From assembly GCA_964555055.1 (NCBI GenBank), contig CAZKQW010000001.1, positions 62,001-126,000 of the forward strand: a stretch of DNA of 64,000 nt, read 5' to 3'. The notes beneath the pieces are model-generated. The model saw only the letters and a list, made by a program, of their open reading frames with translations, was not told where the DNA came from and did not search any database. This document shows positions 35,571 to 45,990 of this stretch, one piece after another (position 1 is the stretch's first letter; each line of letters starts with the position of its first letter). The position numbers and the translations under genes are program-made. The DNA comes from GCA-016699445 sp964555055. Its GTDB lineage: Bacteria; UBA10199; JACPAL01; GCA-016699445.

Positions 35571-36442
35571 TGTTTCCATCCATTCCATAAAATCTCGACA
35601 ACGTCATTTGGAGAAAAGCCCATTTCCTCTAAGTGTCCTATTTCGTCGCTTAAGCTCGCCCCGAAGAGCGCGTAGTCGTCCGTGTTCACGGTGATGGAGA
35701 CACCCGCGTCGAAGAGCTTCTTGGCCGGGTGCTCCCGGTAAGAAGCACAAGCTCCTAAAGCCACGTTACTCGTCGGGCAGATATTCAGGGTCGTGCCCTT
35801 GCGGGCCAAAAATTCCATGACATGCGGATCGTCGGCCGCGCGGATGCCGTGCTGGACCGCGTGCAGACGCAGCGTCTCCACGTAATCCTGGACCGACCAG
35901 GCGGGCCCGAACTCCCCGACATGGGCCTTTAGTTTCAACCCCGCCTCTTCGCAAAAACGGTAAGTAGGGACGAAATCCGCCGCTTTTCCCACGCGCTCGT
36001 CATCATAAAGATCGACACTGGAGAAGATCCCCGTCTTCACCCACTCTTTCACCTTTTCAAGCGCCGTCTCCGGAGGCATTCGGCGGCTGATACCGATTTC
36101 CAGCCTTATGAGGACATGAGAGGCTACCCTTTCTCTTTCCTCAGACAAAATCGAAAAGATTGTTTCGGCGTCTCCCGCTAAAAGTTCCGGGATCAGGACA
36201 TCGAAGCTCACTTCCGCATAGGCCACTCCGTCATCGATCAGCCTTTGGAAAGCTCCGCGGATGATGGCTCGAATATGGTCGGCGGACCGGATCGCGAAGA
36301 TGAAATTTTGAAAAAGGTAGTCATTGAAGGCTTCGAAGCTCGCAAACTTCTTGGGTAATGGGGGTAAGGGTTTCCCAGCGATCGCCTCGTAAACCGCGAA
36401 CGGCGCCGATAAAAGGCCGTGAAGATGGAGGTCGGTCCTCAA
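35543..36442 (-). CDS. Adenosine/adenine deaminase-family amidohydrolase
   Basis: A 299-residue TIM-barrel deaminase. It has zinc ligands His6 and His8 (DLHLHG), the HVGE block (AHVGEFGPAW, His plus catalytic Glu), HGIRAADDPHVMEFLA, ICPTSNVALG, and the NTDD metal-binding Asp (TVNTDDYALFG). It is shorter than the ~330-350 residues of typical Add. The inserted second half is compact, so the substrate (adenosine, adenine, or a modified nucleoside) is not settled. It starts seven bases after the carboxyltransferase gene on the same strand and so is probably co-transcribed with it. Confidence 0.88.
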   Translation of the reverse strand: MRTDLHLHGLLSAPFAVYEAIAGKPLPPLPKKFASFEAFNDYLFQNFIFAIRSADHIRAIIRGAFQRLIDDGVAYAEVSFDVLIPELLAGDAETIFSILSEERERVASHVLIRLEIGISRRMPPETALEKVKEWVKTGIFSSVDLYDDERVGKAADFVPTYRFCEEAGLKLKAHVGEFGPAWSVQDYVETLRLHAVQHGIRAADDPHVMEFLARKGTTLNICPTSNVALGACASYREHPAKKLFDAGVSITVNTDDYALFGASLSDEIGHLEEMGFSPNDVVEILWNGWKQKNNPHHSQ

Positions 36443-36449
36443 AGTCCCT

Positions 36450-38000
<1,551 letters not shown>

Positions 38001-38104
38001 GGCTTCTCCTTGGGCATTAGTTTCGAATCAATAAAAAGAAGGCTGGTACTGCCAAGAGAGAGGAGTCCGTGTCAACCTACGGATGAGGAAAGTAGAGAGG
38101 CGGA

Positions 38105-39106
38105 TTAGCGATGTTTAAAAGCCGTGCGGATCCCCGTCATAAATTCGCGGAAGATTCCACTTAAGTCATTTCCCGAATTACCATAGAGCTGATAAGCAAA
38201 CCAACCTGTATTGAGATCATCTCGCCTAGGTTGATAAGCAATGTGCCCCATGACAAGACCTGCCGCTGCATCGGTATTCCAAGGATGATAAATAGAGTGG
38301 GTTTTTACGGTGGCGTTTGTCAAAACACTGAAAGCACGGTCGCCTAAAGGTACGTCCGGGCCAGAAGCTTCGTGTTCTTGGACATAGATCGATGCCCTTT
38401 CAGGCAAACTTCCATAGGCACTATTCATGGATTGAATCAGCCAAGACTTAGTTTCCTCAGTTACCTCATGTCGCTGGGCAGCGATCATTCCAAACAATGC
38501 CAACTCTCTTCCTATACCCGGGATGCGAGCGGGTTCTACCTCCAGATAACACATGGCGGTACCCATCACACCGAAACCTACAATGTAATGAGGAGATCGC
38601 TGTTCATCGTCATACTCAACAATATGGACGAGTCGCCCGTCCAAATGCATAAAAACAACACCCTCTTCCATCCCTTTTGTCGGATGATACACATACCAGG
38701 GAGGAGGTGTTTGAGGCTTAGAGGTCTTAGGAGTCGGAATGGGTTTAAATTGAGCTCTAATGTGAGCTGCAAAAAGATCCGCGTCGAGTGGGGCCTCTAT
38801 CATTTCGCTTGCACGGCCTTCACCCTTATAACCCATCCCTGTTTTATAAAGGATTTGTACGGACCGATAAACAGCATCTTGAATCGTTTCCTTTCCTCGA
38901 TCACGTGCCATTCGTTTTAGGGAAACTGAATCAGTCGCATGAAGGCTAATATGGGGCAGGCAAAAACTAATTTCCGTGGGATTATAAGTAAAACGATCTA
39001 AGTACTGAGGTACGCCTTCATAATCTCTTCCCATACCAGGCACAGGCTGAACCGTTACTTGAGTGAGACTAAGAATATGGTTTTGATCGAAAACTACAGG
39101 TTTCAT
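38105..39106 (-). CDS. Orphan protein, 333 residues
   Basis: A soluble protein with no signal peptide or recognised domain. Hydrophobic strands alternate with short helices. There is a Pro/Lys/Thr-rich linker at ~residues 140-155 (PIPTPKTSKPQTPPPW), which divides an N-terminal from a C-terminal domain; the latter contains VVFMHLDGRLVHIVEYDDEQR. No ribosome site precedes the ATG. A near-perfect sigma-28-like promoter ends only seven bases before it, implying a leaderless message. It lies between the carboxyltransferase gene and another orphan, on the same strand as both. More AT-rich than its housekeeping neighbours. Confidence 0.65.
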   Translation of the reverse strand: MKPVVFDQNHILSLTQVTVQPVPGMGRDYEGVPQYLDRFTYNPTEISFCLPHISLHATDSVSLKRMARDRGKETIQDAVYRSVQILYKTGMGYKGEGRASEMIEAPLDADLFAAHIRAQFKPIPTPKTSKPQTPPPWYVYHPTKGMEEGVVFMHLDGRLVHIVEYDDEQRSPHYIVGFGVMGTAMCYLEVEPARIPGIGRELALFGMIAAQRHEVTEETKSWLIQSMNSAYGSLPERASIYVQEHEASGPDVPLGDRAFSVLTNATVKTHSIYHPWNTDAAAGLVMGHIAYQPRRDDLNTGWFAYQLYGNSGNDLSGIFREFMTGIRTAFKHR

Positions 39107-39113
39107 AAAGTGG

Positions 39114-39140
39114 TTATCGGCGGTTTGAGGAAATTGTTGT
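39114..39140 (-). promoter_or_regulatory. Sigma-28-like promoter for 38105-39106
   Basis: On the minus strand ACAACAAT (39133-39140), 11 bases, then GCCGATAA (39114-39121), a perfect -10. The predicted start of transcription falls at or next to the ATG at 39106. Confidence 0.55.
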
Positions 39141-39174
39141 GGGTCCCATGTGTTTTAAGCCTTGGGGTGATTTC

Positions 39175-39846
39175 TTAAGTCATTAAGCGTGCAGCGACCG
39201 CCCTTATGTGAGCACTAGGGTTATAACTTATATAATTAATATATTCTGACCTTGTTTCTTGTACCCAGGGAAGTTGTGCGATCATCCAATGAAGGGCATG
39301 AAGAATATCTTCTGAAGTCGTGTGCGGATTTTCCTTGATAGCGAGACTGAAAAGCGTCTGCGTCCCCCCACTCTCGTTAAGATTGATATGTAAGATATCA
39401 ATATCTCTTAAAGCAGCGGCGAGTAGAAAAAGGTCTTTTACCGTCAATTGAGCGTCAAGAGCCTGGTTTAAAGGAATGGCCCGGCTACGGTGAAGCTGCA
39501 CAGCCGAAAGAGAATTTGGATCTTGCTTACCTACCCTTAGAAAAACCAATAATTTTTCCAAGAGTGGGACCAAAAATCCTGGGTTTTCTTGGATTTTTCG
39601 GTTGGCTTCGCGGATTTTAATGGCAAAATCAGGATCCCAACAAAATAAGGTTGAGGCTGTTGATCGATCATACCTTGTCTCAAGACTACGTGAGGTACTT
39701 TCACAGTAAATGGCGCCCTGAGCGGGATTCTCTAAATTATGACAGGTGGCAGGCGTTATTCGCAGCTGTTGACACGTGGATGCAGTTTCAGAAGTAAATG
39801 TAACATAATCCGCACTACAAGAGTTCATTGTCATAGTCACAAACAT
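39175..39846 (-). CDS. Orphan protein, 223 residues
   Basis: There is no convincing signal peptide. The first ~75 residues hold five cysteines (SCSADYV, TCQQLRI, TCHNLEN, YCESTSR, LFCWDPD), which suggests disulphides or metal binding. The remaining ~150 residues are helical with repeat-like stretches (LFLLAAALRDIDILHINL, DILHALHWMIAQLPWVQ). No family is recognised. A strong ribosome site (GGGAGG) and a good sigma-28-like promoter lie just upstream. It may also be read into the orphan gene behind it. Confidence 0.6.
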   Translation of the reverse strand: MFVTMTMNSCSADYVTFTSETASTCQQLRITPATCHNLENPAQGAIYCESTSRSLETRYDRSTASTLFCWDPDFAIKIREANRKIQENPGFLVPLLEKLLVFLRVGKQDPNSLSAVQLHRSRAIPLNQALDAQLTVKDLFLLAAALRDIDILHINLNESGGTQTLFSLAIKENPHTTSEDILHALHWMIAQLPWVQETRSEYINYISYNPSAHIRAVAARLMT

Positions 39847-39870
39847 AAAATCCTCCCTTTGAATAAGCTA

Positions 39871-39897
39871 TTATCGATGGATCCCTGGAAAAGTTTC
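39871..39897 (-). promoter_or_regulatory. Sigma-28-like promoter for 39175-39846
   Basis: On the minus strand GAAACTTT (39890-39897), 11 bases, then ATCGATAA (39871-39878). It sits 25 bases before the ATG, with the ribosome site GGGAGG between. Confidence 0.55.
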
Positions 39898-39994
39898 TCT
39901 TTTTTGTAAGGTATCATATTTTACGGCAGGGCTTTGCAGGGAAGACTTGTCAATACCTCCATAAAAGGGCATCATGGAACGTTAGGGGGAATTT

Positions 39995-40372
39995 ATGGCC
40001 AAGATCTTGATCGCCGACGACGAGGTGCAATTGGTCAATATGCTCAAGGAGCGGCTGAATTTCGAGGGATTCGAAACCTTCGTGGCTCATGAAGGCATCC
40101 GGGCCACCGAAATGGCCCATAAACACCACCCCGACCTGATCCTCCTGGACATACTCATGCCGGTAGGCACCGGTCCTTCCGTCCTGGCGAACCTCAAATC
40201 CTCCCCAAAGACGCACAAGATCCCCGTCGTCGTCATGACGGCCATGAAGAAAGCGGGACTGGAAAAGGAAATGCGGGACGCGGGCGCCGACGACTTCATC
40301 GGCAAGCCGTTTGAGATTAAGGACTTGTTGGAGAAAATCAAACTCCTGATTCAAACGACTTTGATCGCTTAA
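39995..40372 (+). CDS. Single-domain response regulator
   Basis: A 125-residue CheY-like receiver domain with no output domain. The acidic pair is D8/D9 (LIADDE), the phosphoacceptor is D52 (LILLDILMP), the switch threonine is T82 (VVVMTAMK) and the conserved lysine is K104 (FIGKPFEI). All phosphorylation residues are intact. Proteins of this kind act by binding partner proteins, for example flagellar motor, kinase or protease adaptors. No kinase gene is adjacent. It is divergent from the orphan gene on its left. Confidence 0.93.
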   Translation: MAKILIADDEVQLVNMLKERLNFEGFETFVAHEGIRATEMAHKHHPDLILLDILMPVGTGPSVLANLKSSPKTHKIPVVVMTAMKKAGLEKEMRDAGADDFIGKPFEIKDLLEKIKLLIQTTLIA

Positions 40373-40398
40373 AATTAGGAAGAGGAAAAAATCCCTAT

Positions 40399-41181
40399 TT
40401 AAGATCCAGCGGCTCGTCCCACAGTGCCCTCGCCTTGAGTCTGCGTCGTAATCACCGTCAAGCCACTCCCCCTTCGATCTCTTCGCGGCGTGCCGCCTGC
40501 GTCATAAGAAGCCCTAGAGGAGAGGCTAAAATCAAATAAAGGGCCTGACCGAGCGAACTCGCGCTCTGACATGAAAATCGCAAAATGCCCTCCGGACTCA
40601 TTTCTAGCGGTGCCGACAAAAATATACCCGGACGGAGTCCCCATTCGAATACGTTGTAACGTCGCCGCAGGATCCGCTGAGACGGCCACCGCCGCATACG
40701 TATGGCCGGGTGTATTTAGACTTAAGGGGATCCCATCCCGTACGCTTAATTGTGCGGCCTCTCTCTTTTCGCGGACAGCGGCAGCGATACCCCCATTGGC
40801 CATGTCACTTTCCACGGTCGCAAGACCTTCTAGCATGTTAGTATAATTTTCACCTGCTATTGCCTCTTTTTCCAGTTTTTGGATTCTTTTCCCAACCTCT
40901 TCTGCCACTGCACTGCTTTGAGGCCCACAATAATTTCTGCCGGCATGAATCCCCATGCAGATTACATTTACCGTAGGGTCGGGCACCACGAAGCGGTCGA
41001 TAGGCTCTGAGGCGTGGGGTGGGCTTGGAGAGATGGATTGAGGTGGGGGCACGGCTCTGGCTGCCTCACGCTCCCTGATTTCCCTTCCAGACATGAACAT
41101 ATGGTCCATGATGTAATCCGTAGCTCTGTCATAGGTATCCGATGCCCGATCGATAATAGAAGATTCAGAAATTCCTGGCAT
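40399..41181 (-). CDS. Orphan protein, 260 residues
   Basis: A soluble protein without signal peptide. The N-terminus is polar and helical (SSIIDRASDTYDRATDYIMD), followed by a Pro/Ser linker (~residues 45-65). The main part contains two cysteines (VICMGIHAGRNYCGP), helices and a strand-rich segment (YIFVGTARNESGGHFAIFMS). The C-terminus is Gly/Arg/Thr-rich and disordered-like. No family is recognised. The opening and the disordered basic tail are reminiscent of the Q/P-rich protein at 48176-49309, but I cannot show homology. A ribosome site (GGAG) precedes the ATG. Confidence 0.6.
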   Translation of the reverse strand: MPGISESSIIDRASDTYDRATDYIMDHMFMSGREIREREAARAVPPPQSISPSPPHASEPIDRFVVPDPTVNVICMGIHAGRNYCGPQSSAVAEEVGKRIQKLEKEAIAGENYTNMLEGLATVESDMANGGIAAAVREKREAAQLSVRDGIPLSLNTPGHTYAAVAVSADPAATLQRIRMGTPSGYIFVGTARNESGGHFAIFMSEREFARSGPLFDFSLSSRASYDAGGTPRRDRRGSGLTVITTQTQGEGTVGRAAGS

Positions 41182-41207
41182 AAAAAGAGACTCCTTCTTG
41201 CTTATTG

Positions 41208-41236
41208 TTATCGCTCCGAATCCCTAACGTAGTTTC
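41208..41236 (-). promoter_or_regulatory. Possible sigma-28-like promoter for 40399-41181
   Basis: On the minus strand GAAACTAC (41229-41236), 13 bases, then AGCGATAA (41208-41215). The spacing is two bases longer than in the best sites. Confidence 0.35.
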
Positions 41237-41300
41237 CTCGTACTATTAAAAACCCCAAAATTCCTTTGTCACTCCGCGTCGATACGTTCATAATGAAGGG

Positions 41301-41657
41301 ATGTCACAAGAGTCACACCGGCATCCACACTTTCAAGATGGGCCTCAGACTCAGGTGGTCACGGAAGAAAAGACAGCGGTTCAAGAGCCTCCCCTTTACA
41401 AGGTTTATTTAGTCAACGACGACTTCACGCCGATGGATTTCGTCGTCTGGGTCCTGGAGAACATCTACCATCACCCCACCGAAGATAGCGTGCGGATCAT
41501 GTTGGAAGTGCATCAGCGGGGCCAAGGCTTGTGCGGCGTCTATCCCTACGACGTCGCGCGCACCAAGGTGTACCAAACCCAGGAAGTCGCGCGTAAGGAA
41601 GGTCACCCTTTGGAATGCGTGATGGAGCCGGATACGAGGAAGGCTGCCCATAAATAG
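41301..41657 (+). CDS. clpS: ClpS adaptor
   Basis: A 118-residue protein. After a variable ~30-residue start it carries the ClpS core: YKVYLVNDDFTPMDFVVWVLENIYHH (N-end-rule pocket with NDD and the M-D-F block), VHQRGQGLCGVYPYDVARTK and HPLECVMEP. ClpS delivers substrates bearing N-terminal destabilising residues to ClpA. It sits immediately upstream of clpA, its dedicated partner, the usual order. Two inverted repeats separate the two genes. Confidence 0.95.
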   Translation: MSQESHRHPHFQDGPQTQVVTEEKTAVQEPPLYKVYLVNDDFTPMDFVVWVLENIYHHPTEDSVRIMLEVHQRGQGLCGVYPYDVARTKVYQTQEVARKEGHPLECVMEPDTRKAAHK

Positions 41658-41669
41658 CGCACGAGTATT

Positions 41670-41696
41670 GTCCGACCGGGTTCATCCCGGACGGAC
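41670..41696. other. Inverted repeat between clpS and clpA
   Basis: GTCCGACCGGG (41670-41680), loop TTCAT, CCCGGACGGAC (41686-41696). The stem is 11 bp with a single A-A mismatch. No T-run follows on either strand, so it is not a standard terminator; an RNA processing or stability hairpin is possible. Confidence 0.55.
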
Positions 41697-41738
41697 AAAC
41701 GGAGTAAGCGATAAACACATGACCTCCAGATGGGGGTT

Positions 41739-41768
41739 TTTAGGGGGAGAGCGGTATCTCCCCCTAAA
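41739..41768 (+). promoter_or_regulatory. Perfect 12-bp hairpin just before the clpA ribosome site
   Basis: TTTAGGGGGAGA (41739-41750), loop GCGGTA, TCTCCCCCTAAA (41757-41768). The last A's merge with the ribosome site AAAGGAG (41766-41772) in front of ATG 41777. Folding could limit clpA translation or protect the 5' end of the clpA mRNA. Confidence 0.6.
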
Positions 41769-41776
41769 GGAGCTAT

Positions 41777-44056
41777 ATGATCACGGAAGAAGCGGAAAAA
41801 ATCATTAAGCGCGCCTATGAGATGACGATCGCCATGGGACACGAGTTCGTCACTCCCGAGCACTTGCTCTACGCCCTGACCGAAGACGCTTGGGCCTCCG
41901 AGATCCTCCTGAAAAGCGGGGCGAACCTTCCCGATCTCCAGGCGAACCTCCAAAAGTTTTTCCAGGACAAGCTGCCGAAAGCGGCGGCTCCCAACGCGCA
42001 GCCGCAATACTCCGTCGGCTTCCGCCTCATCATGCAGCTGGCCGCGGCCCAAGTGCAGTCGTCCGGAAAGCAAAAGATGGACGGCGCCGACCTCCTCGTC
42101 TCCCTCTACAACGAAAAGGAATCGCACGCGGTCTATTTCCTCTTGAAGCAAAAGGTCACCCGCTTCGACGTCGTCCGCTACATCTCCCACAAGATCGCGA
42201 AGGTGGACGTGGACATCCCGGCGGTCGCTCCGGCGGAAGCCGAAACGACCAAGGCCAGGGAGAAATCCGAAAACGGCGAAGCGTCGAAGGACATCCTCGT
42301 GCAATTTTGCGTGAACCTGAACGAAAAGGCCAAGAAGGGCCAGATCGACCCCTTGATCGGACGCGAGAAGGAAATCGAACGCAGCATCCACATCCTCGCG
42401 CGGCGGCGCAAGAACAACCCCATCTACGTCGGCGACGCCGGCGTCGGCAAAACGGCGATCGTCGAGGGCTTGGCCCTCGCCATCGTCGAAGGGAACGTCC
42501 CCGACCATCTGAAGGACGCGGTCGTTTTCTCGCTCGATATGGGGACTCTGCTCGCGGGGACGAAATTCCGCGGCGAGTTCGAGGAACGCCTCAAAGCCGT
42601 CCTCAAAGCCGTGGCCGCGAAGCCGCACGCCATCCTCTTCATCGACGAGATCCACACCATCATCGGGGCGGGCGCCGTATCGGGAGGGTCGCTGGACGCG
42701 TCCAACCTGATCAAACCCGTCCTTGCGAGCGGTGAGATCAAATGCATCGGTACGACCACCTATAAGGAATACCGGAACCTCTTCGAAAAGGACCACGCCC
42801 TCTCCCGCCGCTTCCAAAAAGTCGAAATTCCCGAGCCGACGCCAGACGAGGCCCTTCAGATCCTGCGCGGACTTAAGGCGCGCTACGAGGAATTCCACCA
42901 AGTGACCTATTCGGAGGAGACCCTCAAAGCCGCCGTGGAGCTCTCGGCGAAGCACATCCCGGACCGCTTCCTCCCGGATAAGGCGATCGACGTTATCGAT
43001 GAAGCCGGGGCTCAAGTGCGGCTGAAGAAGGCCGAGACCGAAGTCACGGTCGCCGACGTGGAGGCCGTCGTCTCGCGCGTCGCGCGCGTCCCCGCCCAAT
43101 CGGTGCACACGGACGACAAGAAGAAATTAGAGACTTTGGACCGCGACTTGAAACTCTTGATCTACGGACAGGATGCGGCCGTGGAGCAGATCGTGGATTC
43201 GATCCGGCTCTCGCGTTCCGGTTTGAACGAACCCGACAAGCCGATCGGGTCGTTCCTCTTCGCGGGCCCCACGGGCGTCGGGAAAACGGAACTCGCCAAG
43301 CAGCTCGCCAAGTCCCTGGGCATCGAATTCATCCGCTTCGACATGAGCGAGTATTCCGAAAAACATTCGGTCGCCCGCTTGATCGGGGCGCCTCCGGGAT
43401 ACGTCGGCTTCGATCAGGGCGGCCAACTCACGGACGCCATCCACCGCCATCCGCACGCCGTCCTCTTGCTCGACGAAATCGAAAAGGCGCACGAAGACCT
43501 CTACAACATCCTGCTTCAAGTGATGGATTACGCCACGCTCACGGACAACAACGGCCGCAAGTCCGATTTCCGCCAGATCGTCCTCATCATGACGACGAAC
43601 ACGGGGGCTCGGGACAGTTCAATCCGGACGATCGGCTTCGAGAAGGCGGAGTTTGAAAACAAAAGCCATAAGGCGATCGAAAAGTCCTTCAGCCCGGAAT
43701 TCCGGAACCGTCTCACGGGCATCGTGACGTTCAACGCGCTGGAACAGACCATCGTCGAGCAGATCGTCGACAAGATGGTGGCCCAACTGGAAGCCCGCCT
43801 CAAATCCAAGAACGTCTCCATCACCCTGGACCCCGCGGCCCGCGCCTACTTGGCGAAGAAAGGCTTCGACCCGCAGATGGGCGCGCGTCCCATCCGCCGC
43901 CTGATCGAAGCGGAGATCTCGAAGCCGTTATCGAAGGAAATCCTATTCGGCCAACTCCAGAACGGCGGCGACGTCACGATCGGCAGCGACGGGGACAAGA
44001 TCCTCTTCACGCACCACGCCCTCCTCATCCCGGCGCCGGCCGAAGTTCACAAATGA
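41777..44056 (+). CDS. clpA: ATP-dependent Clp protease ATP-binding subunit ClpA
   Basis: A 759-residue AAA+ unfoldase with the typical ClpA length and order. The N-domain (residues ~1-150) has the [28 protein letters not shown] pattern that binds ClpS. AAA-1 has Walker A GDAGVGKT (~219-226) and Walker [12 protein letters not shown]-2 has Walker A GPTGVGKT (~497-504) and Walker [14 protein letters not shown]-terminal D2-small domain ([18 protein letters not shown]) follows. It feeds unfolded substrates to ClpP, which is not in the window. Its 3' end overlaps the convergent nadD gene by ten bases. Confidence 0.97.
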   Translation: MITEEAEKIIKRAYEMTIAMGHEFVTPEHLLYALTEDAWASEILLKSGANLPDLQANLQKFFQDKLPKAAAPNAQPQYSVGFRLIMQLAAAQVQSSGKQKMDGADLLVSLYNEKESHAVYFLLKQKVTRFDVVRYISHKIAKVDVDIPAVAPAEAETTKAREKSENGEASKDILVQFCVNLNEKAKKGQIDPLIGREKEIERSIHILARRRKNNPIYVGDAGVGKTAIVEGLALAIVEGNVPDHLKDAVVFSLDMGTLLAGTKFRGEFEERLKAVLKAVAAKPHAILFIDEIHTIIGAGAVSGGSLDASNLIKPVLASGEIKCIGTTTYKEYRNLFEKDHALSRRFQKVEIPEPTPDEALQILRGLKARYEEFHQVTYSEETLKAAVELSAKHIPDRFLPDKAIDVIDEAGAQVRLKKAETEVTVADVEAVVSRVARVPAQSVHTDDKKKLETLDRDLKLLIYGQDAAVEQIVDSIRLSRSGLNEPDKPIGSFLFAGPTGVGKTELAKQLAKSLGIEFIRFDMSEYSEKHSVARLIGAPPGYVGFDQGGQLTDAIHRHPHAVLLLDEIEKAHEDLYNILLQVMDYATLTDNNGRKSDFRQIVLIMTTNTGARDSSIRTIGFEKAEFENKSHKAIEKSFSPEFRNRLTGIVTFNALEQTIVEQIVDKMVAQLEARLKSKNVSITLDPAARAYLAKKGFDPQMGARPIRRLIEAEISKPLSKEILFGQLQNGGDVTIGSDGDKILFTHHALLIPAPAEVHK

Positions 44057-44541
44057 CGCGACCGGATCTCCGTGCTCGAGACGTTCGGGATGGGCGATCC
44101 GACGCCTCGGGGAAATACGATGACACTCGCTAATTTCTCTATCTCGGAAAAGGATTTCCACTCGCCGCGCTGGGCGTAATCGTCGCTTCCCATCACCCAC
44201 GAAAAGCGGTGTTTCGGGAATTTTTTCTTCAAGAACAGGATCAAGTCCAAGGTGAAGCTCACACCGCCTTTTTTCTTCTCCCAATCCTTGACCTTCACTT
44301 GGGGACGGAGCGGAGCGAACAAGACCCGGCATTTCCGAAGGCGCGACGCGAAGGGCTCCGTTTTCTTCCCGAACGCATGGCGGTACACGGGGAGTATCCA
44401 GACTTCGTCGACGGATTTGCGGCGCGCCACGCGGCGGGCGATCTCGTAATGCCCTTCGTGGGGGGGATTGAAGGAGCCTCCGAAGAGCGCCACGTGACGG
44501 CTCGGTCGAAGGCCGATGCGCTTTGACATTTTACGGGGCAT
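44047..44541 (-). CDS. nadD: Nicotinate-nucleotide adenylyltransferase-like protein
   Basis: About 164 residues from the chosen start (ATG 44541; ATG 44529 is also possible, and the farther ATG 44598 would run into nadK). It has the nucleotidyltransferase motif GGSFNPPHEGHYEIA (~21-35) and the C-terminal SSTEIRSR motif (ISSTxIR type). These define the NadD/CoaD superfamily, and the FGGSFNPPHxGH form is NadD. It converts nicotinate mononucleotide to deamido-NAD. It is somewhat shorter than typical NadD (~190-215). It is divergent from nadK, 16 bases away, so two steps of NAD(P) synthesis share a control region. Confidence 0.87.
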   Translation of the reverse strand: MPRKMSKRIGLRPSRHVALFGGSFNPPHEGHYEIARRVARRKSVDEVWILPVYRHAFGKKTEPFASRLRKCRVLFAPLRPQVKVKDWEKKKGGVSFTLDLILFLKKKFPKHRFSWVMGSDDYAQRGEWKSFSEIEKLASVIVFPRGVGSPIPNVSSTEIRSRHL

Positions 44542-44557
44542 TCTCCATAAAGTGGCG

Positions 44558-45442
44558 ATGCCCAAGAATAAAATCAATCGAATCTTGATCGTGTACAAGA
44601 AGAGTTCTTACCAAGTACATGCCCTCAGCAAGAAGAACTCGCGTTACTTGAAGCTCCTGAAGGAAAAAAGCATCGTCACGCGCCGCTCTAAGACCAGCCA
44701 CGAGATCCACCTAGAGACGATCGAATCGATCAAGAGCTCCCTCCATAAGCTGCAAATCCCCTTCGACATACGGCTTCGCTACAACCTAAGCGCCATTAGC
44801 GGCTACGATCTCGTCATCACCATCGGGGGCGACGGCACCTTCCTGGAGACCTCCCACTACCTTCAAGACGGTTACTTGATGGGCGTGAACTCCGTCCCCT
44901 TCGAGAGCATCGGTTATTATTGCAAATCCAACGCGGAGAATTTCCTGGAGAAGCTCTTCCGATTCATCGAGGGCAAGGCCAAGATCCAGACCTTGAACCG
45001 CCTCGGCTTCACCATCCAAGGGTTGACGAAGGAAAAGATCTCCGGACCGCTCGCCTTGAACGACATCCTCTTCGCCAACAAGAACCCGGCGGGCACGACG
45101 CGCTACTTATTGAAGGTGGGACACGTGACGGAGGAGCAAAAATCCTCGGGCGTCTGGATCGCTCCGGCTCCGGGCTCCACCGCGGCAATCCACTCGGCGG
45201 GAGGACAGGTTTTGCCGATCTCCTCGGATAAATTCCAATACTGCGTGCGGGAGCCTTACGAACCCCGCGGGAAATACCAACTCAAGAACGGCATCCTGGC
45301 GCCCGGCGCGCACGTGGAGATCACGTCGACGATGGACGACGGCCGCCTTTACGTCGACGGTCCCCATATTTGGTACAAGATCCTACGCGGTTCGAGAGTT
45401 GTGATTCAACCATCCCGAAATCCGATCCGGGCAATCTGGTAA
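44558..45442 (+). CDS. nadK: NAD kinase
   Basis: About 294 residues from ATG 44558, chosen because the frame's earlier ATG lies inside the divergent nadD start. It has the GGDGT motif (ITIGGDGTFLET, ~88-99) and the ALNDILF segment in place of the usual NE motif. Also present are SSGVWIAPAPGSTAAIHSAGG (glycine-rich ATP/NAD loop) and the C-terminal LYVDGPHIWYKILRGSRVVI. It makes NADP from NAD. Its last 60 bases overlap, on the opposite strand, the C-terminal codons of the orphan gene at 45383-45880. The nadK C-terminus looks normal, so the orphan has encroached. Confidence 0.92.
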   Translation: MPKNKINRILIVYKKSSYQVHALSKKNSRYLKLLKEKSIVTRRSKTSHEIHLETIESIKSSLHKLQIPFDIRLRYNLSAISGYDLVITIGGDGTFLETSHYLQDGYLMGVNSVPFESIGYYCKSNAENFLEKLFRFIEGKAKIQTLNRLGFTIQGLTKEKISGPLALNDILFANKNPAGTTRYLLKVGHVTEEQKSSGVWIAPAPGSTAAIHSAGGQVLPISSDKFQYCVREPYEPRGKYQLKNGILAPGAHVEITSTMDDGRLYVDGPHIWYKILRGSRVVIQPSRNPIRAIW

Positions 45443-45880
45443 ATGAATAGCAGACACTTGTGTAGCTATAGATGGAACCTTCTGCATCGCAGCCAGCATT
45501 CTTCTTAGATAAGCTTGCTGTACTTCACCAACCGGTTCCTCATTATTTGAAACGCGGTCACAAAGAGTTCTCACACCCCCTAAAAGAGCGTCGATAGTAT
45601 CAGAGTTTAGACAATTAATGACGTTAGGGGCAAAGCTATCCAGAAAAGGTCGCGCATCTCCACGCACTTCACAGATACGCAGTCCTCGAAAAAGAAGATT
45701 CGGAAGATCATAACGCTTACCATCCCTCTCGAACACATCCCATTTTAAAAATGCATCAATGGAATCTCTCACGCGCGCATTTATGGTTTCATCCGCTGGT
45801 GAGGAGATTGTGGGACTTGGGGTTGCGGCTGTGGAGCTCGTAAAGACAGCTAATGATAAGGTTCGTGATGTTAAACTCAT
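45383..45880 (-). CDS. Orphan protein, 165 residues, overlapping nadK
   Basis: The first ~30 residues are Thr/Ser/Ala-rich with a weak hydrophobic stretch (TLSLAVFTSSTAATP), possibly a poor export signal. The rest is helical and polar with five cysteines. The central segment FLKWDVFERDGKRYDLPNLLFRGLRICEVRG is the most ordered. No family is recognised. The final 20 codons lie antisense within nadK, an unusually large convergent overlap. A weak sigma-28-like element sits just upstream. It may belong to the same dispersed orphan set, but the evidence here is the weakest. Confidence 0.55.
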   Translation of the reverse strand: MSLTSRTLSLAVFTSSTAATPSPTISSPADETINARVRDSIDAFLKWDVFERDGKRYDLPNLLFRGLRICEVRGDARPFLDSFAPNVINCLNSDTIDALLGGVRTLCDRVSNNEEPVGEVQQAYLRRMLAAMQKVPSIATQVSAIHLPDCPDRISGWLNHNSRTA

Positions 45881-45887
45881 GCACGTG

Positions 45888-45915
45888 TCCTCGTCTCAGT
45901 CAGGGAAAAAGTTGT
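45888..45915 (-). promoter_or_regulatory. Weak sigma-28-like element before 45383-45880
   Basis: On the minus strand ACAACTTT (45908-45915) is identical to the -35 at 10989-10996. The -10 position reads GACGAGGA after 12 bases, a poor match. Confidence 0.25.
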
Positions 45916-45990
45916 GGACAATTATTAATCCAACAATCTTTTTTTCACATCTTCAGCCTGACAATTTGGACAATCCGAGACTTTATGCAC

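Noticed and set aside
39930..39950. Sigma-54-like GG/GC pair before the response-regulator gene
   Set aside because: GG and GC are 9 rather than 10 bases apart, and the TGGCAC part is poor; spacing is critical for sigma-54.
41603..43108. A 501-codon minus-strand frame across clpS and clpA
   Set aside because: Antisense shadow of clpA; composition is repetitive (DD/VD/LR) and no signals precede it.
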